The position numbers and the translations under genes were made by a program. A model generated the notes under the pieces. The model was not told where the DNA came from. It ran no database searches and saw nothing but the letters and a program-made list of their open reading frames with translations. Below, one piece after another: positions 28,890 to 35,856 of a stretch of 35,856 nt of DNA. The number at the start of each line of letters is the position of its first letter. Within the stretch, counting starts at the first letter, position 1. This DNA comes from a virus, in the IMG/VR virus record IMGVR_UViG_3300003690_000157, positions 1 to 35,856 of that record. One strand, 5' to 3'.

Positions 28890-29451
28890 AAATAAAGTTG
28901 ATTTTCTTTCTTTTTTGAATGAGGAAGAAACAAAATCGACGGTCAATATTACTGAAATTAAAGATGTTTCCGAAGCCTCTAATCACTTTTTAAAAGTGGA
29001 AAGTGATATCCTATCATTAGAGGAACAAATAAAATTAAAAAAATTAGAGTTACAACAAACTAATGATACCATTGTTACGTTGATGGAAAGTCGCGGGGTT
29101 AAATCAATTAAACTTGTTAATGGTGATGCGGTAAGCTTTACACCGTTTTACAAGGGTTTTATCTCCAAGGCGCATGAAGCTGAAGCTTTTGGTTGGTTGG
29201 AACAGAACAATCACGGTGAATTGATAAAAAATATCGTGAGTATACAGTTTGGGAAAGGGGAAAATGACAAGGCAAGTAAACTTATAAACAGTCTGCAAGC
29301 CGATGGATTATCCCCCGACCAAAAACGCAAGGTCGAGTCCATGACCTTGAACGCCTTTTTAAAGGAACAAATAAACAAGGGCGAAAATATTCCCATTGAA
29401 ACATTTGGTGTGTTTATTGGTAATAAAGTGAAAATTAAAAGAGGAAAATGA
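28879..29451 (+). CDS. Conserved coiled-coil phage protein (Gp157-like)
   Basis: 190 residues, with AAAGGAG 8 bases before the ATG. The N-terminal half is a coiled coil (SDILSLEEQIKLKKLELQQT); then LMESRGVKSIKLVNGDAVSF, AFGWLEQNNHGELIKNIVSI and ETFGVFIGNKVKI, motifs that I recall from a widespread phage family found beside ssDNA-binding proteins. The layout resembles Gp157-type proteins. Function not established. Coupled to the following gene by ATGA. Confidence 0.6.
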   Translation: MTDKNKVDFLSFLNEEETKSTVNITEIKDVSEASNHFLKVESDILSLEEQIKLKKLELQQTNDTIVTLMESRGVKSIKLVNGDAVSFTPFYKGFISKAHEAEAFGWLEQNNHGELIKNIVSIQFGKGENDKASKLINSLQADGLSPDQKRKVESMTLNAFLKEQINKGENIPIETFGVFIGNKVKIKRGK

Positions 29452-30278
29452 TTATGAATAAAGTAACAGTAAAAAAGAATACCGCTGTAAGTACAGATGT
29501 CGTTGACTTTTCTGCCATGAGTGGTTCAGGGTTTGAAAATGTAACTTCATCAGAGGTTGCAATTCCATTTTTAAAAATTGCAAGTTCGCAATCCCCAGAA
29601 ATGAAGAAGACTAATTCTAAATTTGTCAATGGATTAGAGGAAGGATTTATTTTTAATTCTGTCACAAAAGATTTTTGGGAAAACATTAAGGTTATCCCAT
29701 GTTATTTCCGTGTCAGGGGCGTGGAGTGGGAACCATTAGGTACGGGAACGGGCGCGCCTGTTAATATTTACAGGCCCGAAGATATTCCTACCCTTCATAG
29801 AGGCGCCGATGGCGAGGATCATTACATGGTTAATGGTCAGCCAAGCCAAACTTATATTGTCAGAACGGCTGAATATTTTGTTCTGCGCATGAATGCCGAT
29901 GGTTCTTTTGAGCCCGCGCAAATTATCATGCAGAAAACTCAATATAAAAAGTCCAAGTATTGGAACACAACTATGCTGAGTCAAAAAATGAAGTCTCCTG
30001 ATGGTCAATATAAGGATTTACCAATGTTCGCCCACACCTATACGATGTCGGCTGTTCATGAGTCCAACAGCAAGAATGATTGGTGGGGATGGAAAATAGA
30101 TTTGGATAAATCAGTAAATGATTTGGCTAATCCTGCTTATCTTGTGAAGGAGGCACAAAATTTTAAAGAATTAGTGAAGTCAGGTGACATAGATCCTGCT
30201 CCTGAACAAACAACAATCAATAAAGAAGAAACAATTGTTACTCATAAAGACGATGTAACATTTGGGACTTCTCAGTAA
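29448..30278 (+). CDS. Putative ssDNA-binding protein
   Basis: 276 residues. IPFLKIASSQSPEMKKTN, ENIKVIPCYFRVRGVEWEPL, SKYWNTTMLSQKM and PMFAHTYTMSAVHESN recall a conserved phage replication protein with an OB-like beta-rich core and an acidic or polar tail (EETIVTHKDDVTFGTSQ). The tail style and operon position suit a phage single-strand-binding protein such as gp2.5, but the match is by context and not by a clear motif. A strong terminator follows. Confidence 0.5.
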   Translation: MIMNKVTVKKNTAVSTDVVDFSAMSGSGFENVTSSEVAIPFLKIASSQSPEMKKTNSKFVNGLEEGFIFNSVTKDFWENIKVIPCYFRVRGVEWEPLGTGTGAPVNIYRPEDIPTLHRGADGEDHYMVNGQPSQTYIVRTAEYFVLRMNADGSFEPAQIIMQKTQYKKSKYWNTTMLSQKMKSPDGQYKDLPMFAHTYTMSAVHESNSKNDWWGWKIDLDKSVNDLANPAYLVKEAQNFKELVKSGDIDPAPEQTTINKEETIVTHKDDVTFGTSQ

Positions 30279-30303
30279 AGTTACTCCTAAGGTTGATGGT
30301 GGG

Positions 30304-30336
30304 AGGGGGCGGTATCATAATCCGCCCCCTTCTTTA
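30304..30336 (+). terminator. Rho-independent terminator
   Basis: AGGGGGCGG (30304-30312) pairs with CCGCCCCCT (30322-30330) around a 9-base loop, followed by TCTTTAT. It separates the ssDNA-binding operon from the primase gene, whose ATG is 24 bases further and has no clear ribosome site. Confidence 0.8.
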
Positions 30337-30353
30337 TAACTATTGGTTGTTGT

Positions 30354-31925
30354 ATGAACGTAGAAAAATTTAAAAATATATTTACGGGCTTAGACCGAGC
30401 CCACGGTGAATACCGTTATTCTGAAACAAGAGTCAACGGAAAGCACGATGGAAAAATGTTCACTAAGCATGAACCTCCGACATTGGAAATGTACGAGGAT
30501 CATCTTAGCGGTAAAATGCCCGCTCTTGGTATTGTCCCCATTCGAGACGACGGAACAGCTTCGTGGGGGTGCATTGATATTGATGAGTATCCTCTAGACC
30601 ATAAAAAAATATTATCAAAAATTAAGAAACTCAAGCTTCCGCTTATTATGTGCTCTTCCAAATCATTTGGGGCGCATCTTTTTTTATTCTCAAAAAAACC
30701 ACAATCAGCAAATTTATTTCAAGAAAAACTGAAAGAATTCTCTGCCTATATTGGCTATGCGACTGCCGAAATTTTTCCCAAGCAAACAAAATTAATTAAT
30801 GAAAGGGATACGGGGTCGTGGCTTAATCTTCCTTATCACGGGGAGACACGCTATGCCTTCCTAGATAATGGGGAAGGCGCATCGCTAGAAGAATTTTTAA
30901 CAATGTATGATCAATGCGTTTGTAATGATATTTCTAAAATTGTTGTTGCAGTTGATAAAGAAGTTATTGTGGATGGCCCCCCTTGCCTGCAATTTTTAAC
31001 AAGCAAGGGTTTTCCTGAGGGGACACGAAACAATGGTTTATTTAATGTAGGAATTTTTTATTACAAAGCGGATCCCGATGGATGGGAAAAGCTACTCGAA
31101 GAATATAATCTAAAATATATGGATCCACCCCTTCGACCCAATGAAGTAACCACAATTCAAAAACAAGTGCGCCAAGAAAAAGCGGATGGCACTCCCAAAT
31201 ATTCTTACAAATGTAACGATCAGCCGATTGTGGCTGTATGTCGAAAAGGATTATGCAAGACGAGAAAATTTGGAATAGGAAATGCTTCGGATGAACATCC
31301 AACCTATGCCGAACTCTCTGTCTTGGATGCCACCCCTCCTATTTGGTTTGTGAATGTCAATCTCAAACGCGTGGAAATCAATGATGTGGGAGATCTTTAT
31401 AACTTTAATATTTTTAGAAAGATTATTGCCGAACAATTAAAAATTTGGATCCCACGCATGAAGGCGCAAGATTGGGATGATATTGTAGCCATTTTATTTC
31501 AAAATATTAATGTTAATGAGGTTCCCGAGGATGCCTCCAAGGTTGGGGAGTTCAAGGATTACTTACAGGAATTTTGTCAGGATCGTGGTGAGTCTTTTTC
31601 GATGGATGAACTTGGGATGGGAAAAGTCTTTACCGAAGATGCAAAAACTTATTTTCGGTTAGGGGACTTGTGCAAATATCTTGAATCGACAAAAAATTTT
31701 AGGGTGTCTAGACCATGGGTCGTGCAACGGTTAAGGGATATGAAAGGATCGGATACAATCATCTATCCTCAAAAATTGCAGACGCGCGCATGGTGGATCC
31801 CTGAATTTCAGCAACAGATCAAGGATGTACAGTTACCTGATTTAAAGGAAGAGAAAAAAGAGAAAGAGAAAGAGGATGAGGTTTTAGGCGGAGAGAATGT
31901 TGATGATGAGGAGATTCCGCTTTAA
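30354..31925 (+). CDS. AEP-superfamily DNA primase (TOTE-type)
   Basis: 523 residues. GIVPIRDDGTASWGCIDIDE gives the DxD metal site (Asp75, Asp77); CSSKSFGAHLFLF gives the SxGxH motif (His108); AEIFPKQ and GSWLNLPYH follow, the order of the TOTE conflict-system primase domain. Next comes a PriCT-like helix part (GTRNNGLFNVGIFYYK) and a Cys cluster (YKCNDQ...VCRKGLCKTRKFG) that may hold zinc or Fe-S. The C-terminal 90 residues are charged and acidic. It would make RNA or DNA primers for replication. Its stop shares a base with the methyltransferase start. Confidence 0.85.
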   Translation: MNVEKFKNIFTGLDRAHGEYRYSETRVNGKHDGKMFTKHEPPTLEMYEDHLSGKMPALGIVPIRDDGTASWGCIDIDEYPLDHKKILSKIKKLKLPLIMCSSKSFGAHLFLFSKKPQSANLFQEKLKEFSAYIGYATAEIFPKQTKLINERDTGSWLNLPYHGETRYAFLDNGEGASLEEFLTMYDQCVCNDISKIVVAVDKEVIVDGPPCLQFLTSKGFPEGTRNNGLFNVGIFYYKADPDGWEKLLEEYNLKYMDPPLRPNEVTTIQKQVRQEKADGTPKYSYKCNDQPIVAVCRKGLCKTRKFGIGNASDEHPTYAELSVLDATPPIWFVNVNLKRVEINDVGDLYNFNIFRKIIAEQLKIWIPRMKAQDWDDIVAILFQNINVNEVPEDASKVGEFKDYLQEFCQDRGESFSMDELGMGKVFTEDAKTYFRLGDLCKYLESTKNFRVSRPWVVQRLRDMKGSDTIIYPQKLQTRAWWIPEFQQQIKDVQLPDLKEEKKEKEKEDEVLGGENVDDEEIPL

Positions 31926-32470
31926 TGGATAATATTCCTTTTCCAAACAAGAAATATAATATTATTTATTCTGATCCTGCTTGGAGTTTTAAAACTTATT
32001 CTGCTAAAGGAATGAAAAAAAGCGCTAACAATCATTATGACTGTATAAGCGTTGAAGACATAAAAAGTTTACTAGTGAAAGACATAGCTGAAGATAATTC
32101 AATATTATTTATTTGGATTACTTATCCTTTATTAGAGCAAGGATTAGAAGTTATTAAAGCTTGGGGTTTTACTTATAAGACCTGTGCTTTTAGTTGGATT
32201 AAAAAGAATAAAAAATCTGATAGTTTGTTTTGGGGGTTAGGATATTGGACAAGAGCTAATAATGAAATTTGTTTATTAGCAACTAAAGGAAAACCAAAAA
32301 GAATTTCTGCTAAAGTTCATCAAGTAATAATTGAAAAAATAAGAGAACATTCACGAAAACCAGATTGTGTAAGAGATCGCATAGTAGAATTATGTGGTGA
32401 CCTTCCTCGCATTGAACTTTTTGCAAGAGAAAAAGTAGATGGTTGGGATCATTGGGGAAATGAATTATGA
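31925..32470 (+). CDS. MT-A70-type adenine methyltransferase
   Basis: 181 residues. The catalytic motif reads DPAW (17-20) where most of the family has DPPW; then HYDCISVEDI, LFIWIT, AFSWIKKN, LGYWTRANNEICLLATKG and SRKPDCVRDRIVELCGD complete the MT-A70 pattern. It would transfer methyl from SAM to N6 of adenine in DNA. It sits between primase and helicase genes by 1- and 4-base overlaps, yet its codons are far more A/T-ended than theirs, which suggests later insertion. Confidence 0.85.
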   Translation: MDNIPFPNKKYNIIYSDPAWSFKTYSAKGMKKSANNHYDCISVEDIKSLLVKDIAEDNSILFIWITYPLLEQGLEVIKAWGFTYKTCAFSWIKKNKKSDSLFWGLGYWTRANNEICLLATKGKPKRISAKVHQVIIEKIREHSRKPDCVRDRIVELCGDLPRIELFAREKVDGWDHWGNEL

Positions 32471-33849
32471 ATAACATAAACATTATTTTAGGTCCCCCTG
32501 GGACGGGCAAGACCACCCGCTTGCTCGACATCTGTCAAGAGAAAAAAAGTGAAGGAATTAATTGGGATAGGATCGGATTTTTTTCCTTTTCACAGAAAGC
32601 GGCTTACGAAGCGCGGGACAGGGCATGCGAAAAATTTAAAGCGAGCCGCAATGACTTGGTTCATTTCAGGACGTTGCATAGCTATGCGTATCGACATCTT
32701 CCCGGCTTGATCAATATGTCGCGGCTCAAGGGTGTTCCCTTGCGCGAGGCATGGAACGGGAATATGGATACATTGCTGTGGTCTAAATTGGATTACTTAA
32801 ACCGTGCCATCATCGGATATAAAAAGGAAAGAAAACTGTTTGATTATACGGACATGATCGTTGATTACGTGGGGAGTGATGTTTCCCCTCAGTTTGATGT
32901 GCTGTTCATTGATGAGGCGCAGGACATGCCTAAAATACAGTATGACATGGTCTTTAAGCTTATTGAAGGGAGCAAGGAAACATATTTGGCGGGTGATGAT
33001 GACCAAGCCATTTTTCGCTGGAGCGGAGCGGACGTGGATCAGTTTATTAAATTAAAGGGCAACGTGGAAGTGTTGGGCACATCGTACCGTTGTCCACGAC
33101 GCGTGTATCGTTTAGCCAATACCATTATAGGAAGGGTTAAGTTACGGCGACCAAAAACCTGGGAACCGAAGGAAGAGGAGGGCAAGGTGATACGCGTCAC
33201 CGATCTTCGCTACATTGATTTTTCAAAGGGGAAATGGCTGTTCCTGGCACGGACAAAACGCATTCGAAACGAGGTGATCGAGGATTACTTATACTCCAAG
33301 GGGTATTGGTACGGACGGGGGGATTACCGACCCGTGACACCAAGTGTGATCAGTGCCATTGATACATGGCAGCAACTGCAAAGGGGAGAAGCCGTTTCCA
33401 TGGGAGAGGTTAAAACACTCTACAATAAAATTAAAAGCGGAACGGGAATAAAAAGAGGAGGAAAAAAATTCAAGGAGGAGGACAAGGAAAAACTTTTCAC
33501 CATGCAAAACTTAATCGAGTCACAAGGCTTGATCGCTCAAGGGGAATGGTATGAGGCTTTGGATCGAGTCAAGCTATCGGATGTTGCTTACTTGCGCCGC
33601 TTGGAAAAAATGGGAGAAGATATTAAAGGGGAACCACGTTTGCGCGTGTCAACTATTCATAAAGCCAAAGGAGGAGAATGCGATAATGTTGTAGTCTTGC
33701 TCGATGTGGGAAAAATAGTGTATAATGCCTATATAAAAAATCCTGATGACGAACATCGTATTTTTTATGTCGCCGTCACTAGGGCAAAGGAATGTCTATA
33801 TATAGTAGAGGCACAGAGCGAAGAGGGGTATATGATGTATTATGTCTAG
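32467..33849 (+). CDS. UvrD/Rep-like SF1 helicase
   Basis: 460 residues. Motif I GPPGTGKTT (9-17), Ia FFSFSQKAA, II LFIDEAQD, III AGDDDQAIFRWSG, IV TSYRCPRRV, V STIHKAKGGE, VI FYVAVTRAKE: the full SF1A set. It unwinds DNA 3' to 5', probably at the fork or in recombination. It is shorter than UvrD (about 720), lacking large 1B/2B insertions. ATG overlaps the methyltransferase stop by 4 bases and it overlaps the next gene by 8. Confidence 0.92.
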   Translation: MNNINIILGPPGTGKTTRLLDICQEKKSEGINWDRIGFFSFSQKAAYEARDRACEKFKASRNDLVHFRTLHSYAYRHLPGLINMSRLKGVPLREAWNGNMDTLLWSKLDYLNRAIIGYKKERKLFDYTDMIVDYVGSDVSPQFDVLFIDEAQDMPKIQYDMVFKLIEGSKETYLAGDDDQAIFRWSGADVDQFIKLKGNVEVLGTSYRCPRRVYRLANTIIGRVKLRRPKTWEPKEEEGKVIRVTDLRYIDFSKGKWLFLARTKRIRNEVIEDYLYSKGYWYGRGDYRPVTPSVISAIDTWQQLQRGEAVSMGEVKTLYNKIKSGTGIKRGGKKFKEEDKEKLFTMQNLIESQGLIAQGEWYEALDRVKLSDVAYLRRLEKMGEDIKGEPRLRVSTIHKAKGGECDNVVVLLDVGKIVYNAYIKNPDDEHRIFYVAVTRAKECLYIVEAQSEEGYMMYYV

Positions 33850-34234
33850 GACGGAAAAAGAAAAGATACCTGTATCGGCGGAACTTTTAGAAGAAGCTAA
33901 AAAACTTGTGGAAAAAGATCGTCATGAAGATTATGGCGACAAGTTGAAGAATCATCAGAACATCGCGAAACTGTGGGGCGCCTTTCTTGACGTGGAAATA
34001 TCGGCGCACGACGTCGCCATTTGCATGGGTCTTGTGAAGATTGCACGACTGAAGCACGCCCATAAAAAGGACAGTTATTTAGATCTAGCGGCATACGCCG
34101 CCATCGCAGGGGAAATAGAGGAACGGACAGACCGTCACCAGTCCTTTAAAAGTGAAGGGGAGAGACGGGGACGAATTACAGAGGAATACGTTAAATCCCT
34201 GAACAAGGTCATGGATAAACTGGAGGAAAAATGA
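33842..34234 (+). CDS. DUF6378-like phage protein
   Basis: 130 residues. DRHEDYGDKLKNHQNIAKLWGAFLD, in two parts here, then ISAHDVAICMGLVKIARLK and DSYLDLAAYAAIAGEIEE is the DUF6378 pattern, all-helical and reminiscent of MazG-like nucleotide pyrophosphohydrolase folds. A role in nucleotide control is plausible. It ends in Glu-Glu-Lys from a CTGGAGGAAAAATGA junction that is also the next ribosome site and start. Confidence 0.7.
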   Translation: MSRTEKEKIPVSAELLEEAKKLVEKDRHEDYGDKLKNHQNIAKLWGAFLDVEISAHDVAICMGLVKIARLKHAHKKDSYLDLAAYAAIAGEIEERTDRHQSFKSEGERRGRITEEYVKSLNKVMDKLEEK

Positions 34235-34467
34235 AAGGCTGGAAAGTAAAATTTCAAATGATTGTGAAAGCAAAAAACAAGACGGAAGTGAAAAAAATTA
34301 CTAAGGAGTATTTCAAAAAAATGCCTTTATTCTCTGCGAACAGAAGTGCGCATAATCAATTCTATATTGACACCTATATGCAACCACGGAAAAAAAAGAA
34401 AGAATGTAAAATACCGACAGAAATAATAGAGAACAAAGACGGTTCGGTGGACGTGGTGTTTTTATGA
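34231..34467 (+). CDS. Hypothetical protein
   Basis: 78 residues, very basic (about 25 % Lys), with an N-terminal strand-helix part (GWKVKFQMIVKAKNKTEVKK) and a C-terminal strand pair (IPTEIIENKDGSVDVVFL). It overlaps the gene before by ATGA. No family recognised. Confidence 0.45.
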   Translation: MKGWKVKFQMIVKAKNKTEVKKITKEYFKKMPLFSANRSAHNQFYIDTYMQPRKKKKECKIPTEIIENKDGSVDVVFL

Positions 34468-34480
34468 AACTGGAGAAAAA

Positions 34481-34735
34481 ATGAAGAAATACATAGACTG
34501 GAATGGACTGTTAAAAGGGACTATTGATGTGGATGTTGATGATTTTGTCAATTTTATTTTTATACGATGTGCCCAAAATAGAAAAAAAGATTGGAGGAAA
34601 GAAGATGTAAACAAAGAGTTTGAAGACATTTGTTGTACTACTGCTGCTTTTATTAAATATGCGGGTTTAAGAACAGATAGTAAATTCATAACTGAATTTA
34701 CAAATATATTAAACAATTCACTGGAGAAAAAATAA
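34481..34735 (+). CDS. Hypothetical protein
   Basis: 84 residues, mixed charge, mainly helical, with two adjacent Cys (EDICCTTAAFIKYAGL). The ATG is 7 bases after CTGGAG; it ends with the same junction (LEKK-stop, CTGGAGAAAAAATAATG), sharing one base with the next start. AT-rich. No family recognised. Confidence 0.45.
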   Translation: MKKYIDWNGLLKGTIDVDVDDFVNFIFIRCAQNRKKDWRKEDVNKEFEDICCTTAAFIKYAGLRTDSKFITEFTNILNNSLEKK

Positions 34736-35394
34736 TGCCTCCTTATTTTTATCACGGAAAAAACCCAGAGGCCCGAAGACGGGTACTGCCTGGGTATCCA
34801 AAGGACTTTGTTTTTAAAGACTATGATGAGTACAAACAATATTTTGTCGGCGATAGGATAATTTGTCTTTTATGCGGCAAGCATTACAGGGCTCTTGGCA
34901 GTCACCTTAAAGTATCGCACGAGGTGGACACTGAGGATTATAAAAAAAAGTATGGTATATTTTGGACTAAGGCATTAACGTGCAATGATTTACGTAAAGA
35001 TCAATCAGATATTGCAAAAGAAAGAATTGCTAATGGCGAATTTCTTCCTACTAGTATTGAAGCAAGGAGAAAACGAGGAGTGTTTGCACGGAAGCACATT
35101 GTAAAAGGAAGAAGAAATCTTCCACTTCATAAAGTTTATCCCGCAGAAAACATAAAAAATTATAATGTTTCACATGGTCGTACAGGAGAGATAACCAAAG
35201 CCAGGGAAGCAAATCGATCTAAAAGAGGAACCCCAGAGTTTAAGAAAAAAATGGCAGATAGGCCTCAAACTCAAGCCTTCATAGAAAAATATAAAAATTA
35301 TTGGAAGGGACGAAAACAATCAGAAGAGCATATTAGAAAAAGAGCCGAGGCTCTCAAAGCTTATCATATCAAATTAAAGGACACGTTTAAATGA
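34735..35394 (+). CDS. MucR/Ros-type zinc-finger protein with NUMOD3-like repeat
   Basis: 219 residues. IICLLCGKHYRALGSHLKVS, then HEVDTEDYKKKYG is the Ros/MucR finger (C..C...L..H....H) with its usual follow-on. The C-terminus has a basic GRKQSEEHIRKRAEALKAYH, similar to the NUMOD3 DNA-binding helix of GIY-YIG and HNH homing enzymes; the region between (KKRGVFARKH, NRSKRGTPEFKKKMAD) is basic and repeats the same style. No nuclease centre is seen. It could be a regulator or a homing endonuclease that lost its catalytic part. Confidence 0.7.
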   Translation: MPPYFYHGKNPEARRRVLPGYPKDFVFKDYDEYKQYFVGDRIICLLCGKHYRALGSHLKVSHEVDTEDYKKKYGIFWTKALTCNDLRKDQSDIAKERIANGEFLPTSIEARRKRGVFARKHIVKGRRNLPLHKVYPAENIKNYNVSHGRTGEITKAREANRSKRGTPEFKKKMADRPQTQAFIEKYKNYWKGRKQSEEHIRKRAEALKAYHIKLKDTFK

Positions 35395-35856
35395 CAAAAA
35401 ATACCCCAAGAAGCAAGGATGAAAAACGAACAGTAGGAATGTTTCCTGAAAGCTGTCGAGAAATTACTTTTAAGTATAATGATTTTTATGAAGAAAGAGG
35501 TAATTATGGATGGCCCGAGGACTCTAATTTATTACTTTCTCCTACAGGGATACTTGATGGCACAAAAGATAAATCTGGATTGGAAGATTGGAGAAAAAGA
35601 GTGGGGGAAGAAGAAGCGGATCGTATTACTGAAGAAGGAAAAAGCATTGGAAAAAGTATGCACAAATATCTTGAAAATTCTATCTGGAAATTTTGCATTA
35701 ATCCTCGGATCACTGAATGGGTATCAATATATGCAAAACGTCCTCCCCTTGTCAATCCCGCATATCACCCCTACGCTGAGCTCGCAACTAAGATGGGAAA
35801 TATAATATTGGAAAAAGGATTAAAGGATCGCTTAGAATGGGTCTACGGATTAGAAG
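35391..35856 (+). CDS. RecB/Cas4-like exonuclease (partial)
   Basis: Open to the window end: 155 residues from an ATG that overlaps the preceding stop (ATGA). LLLSPTGILDGTKDKSGLED, then WRKRVGEEEADRITEEGKSI and GKSMHKYLEN match the N-terminal part of PD-(D/E)XK exonucleases of the RecB/Cas4/MGME1 kind (SPT..L......W...VGE..A..I...G...G..MH..LE); His91 and Glu95 are the first active-site residues. The catalytic D...ExK would follow beyond the edge. In phages it degrades DNA ends for recombination. Confidence 0.75.
   Translation, partial: MTKNTPRSKDEKRTVGMFPESCREITFKYNDFYEERGNYGWPEDSNLLLSPTGILDGTKDKSGLEDWRKRVGEEEADRITEEGKSIGKSMHKYLENSIWKFCINPRITEWVSIYAKRPPLVNPAYHPYAELATKMGNIILEKGLKDRLEWVYGLE

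Noticed and set aside
29104-29396. Minus-strand frames opposite the 28879-29451 gene
   Set aside because: Shadows of a conserved coding frame without start signals.
1-35856. tRNA or rRNA genes, integrase and attachment site
   Set aside because: No cloverleaf-like sequence, tyrosine or serine recombinase, or tRNA-end duplication could be seen by eye.

Overview
The window is part of a tailed-phage (Caudoviricetes) genome of about 40 % GC, probably from an uncultivated marine phage of a Gram-negative host. The evidence is a terminase/portal/scaffold/capsid set, a T4-type lysozyme, a GTA-type holin, a phage lipoprotein, dense 1-13 bp gene overlaps and no tRNA or chromosomal genes. Many small proteins resemble, from memory, those of uncultured marine (pelagiphage/uvMED-like) phages. 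A ROSE-like RNA thermometer before the Hsp20 gene would fit a proteobacterial, perhaps alphaproteobacterial, host. No integrase, RNA polymerase or DNA polymerase is visible; both ends of the window cut genes.

Layout: (1) 1-14473, minus strand, is the late/virion module. In transcription order it holds a PD-(D/E)XK nuclease, TerL, a large unknown protein, portal, small basic proteins, holin, lysozyme, GroES-like protein, scaffold, decoration-like proteins, major capsid protein (split by a frameshift), a terminator, more small structural-type proteins, a lipoprotein and a membrane coiled-coil protein cut by the window edge. (2) 14531-15572, plus strand, is an island of two zinc-binding proteins and a GH73-like glucosaminidase, inserted between the leftward TerS operon (15569-16367) and the TerL side. 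(3) 16368-16670 holds a cluster of short repeats leading into a LAGLIDADG endonuclease gene. (4) 17068-25363, plus strand, is an accessory region of small genes, many joined by one recurring stop/ribosome-binding junction. It contains an operon of a GIY-YIG-type nuclease, a DNA methyltransferase and a Mom-like DNA modification protein, then an HExxH metalloprotease, and ends in a ribbon-helix-helix regulator. (5) 25356-28453, minus strand, holds a SNF2 helicase, zinc-finger proteins (one DnaJ-like) and an Hsp20 chaperone. (6) 28548-35856, plus strand, is the replication/recombination module: a putative ssDNA-binding protein, an AEP primase (TOTE-type), an MT-A70 methyltransferase, a UvrD-like helicase, a DUF6378-like protein, a MucR-type zinc-finger protein and the start of a RecB-like exonuclease.

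How it fits together: region 6 would copy and recombine DNA; the Mom/methyltransferase pair in region 4 would chemically mask it; TerS and TerL (with the nuclease) package it through the portal into a capsid built on the scaffold, helped by a phage GroES; holin, lysozyme and perhaps the glucosaminidase and lipoprotein release the progeny. Hsp20, GroES and the DnaJ-type zinc finger give the phage its own protein-folding aids. The most notable signals are the Hsp20 leader, the Mom operon, the repeated gene-junction cassette and shared promoter, the motif cluster before the LAGLIDADG gene, and the broken capsid gene.
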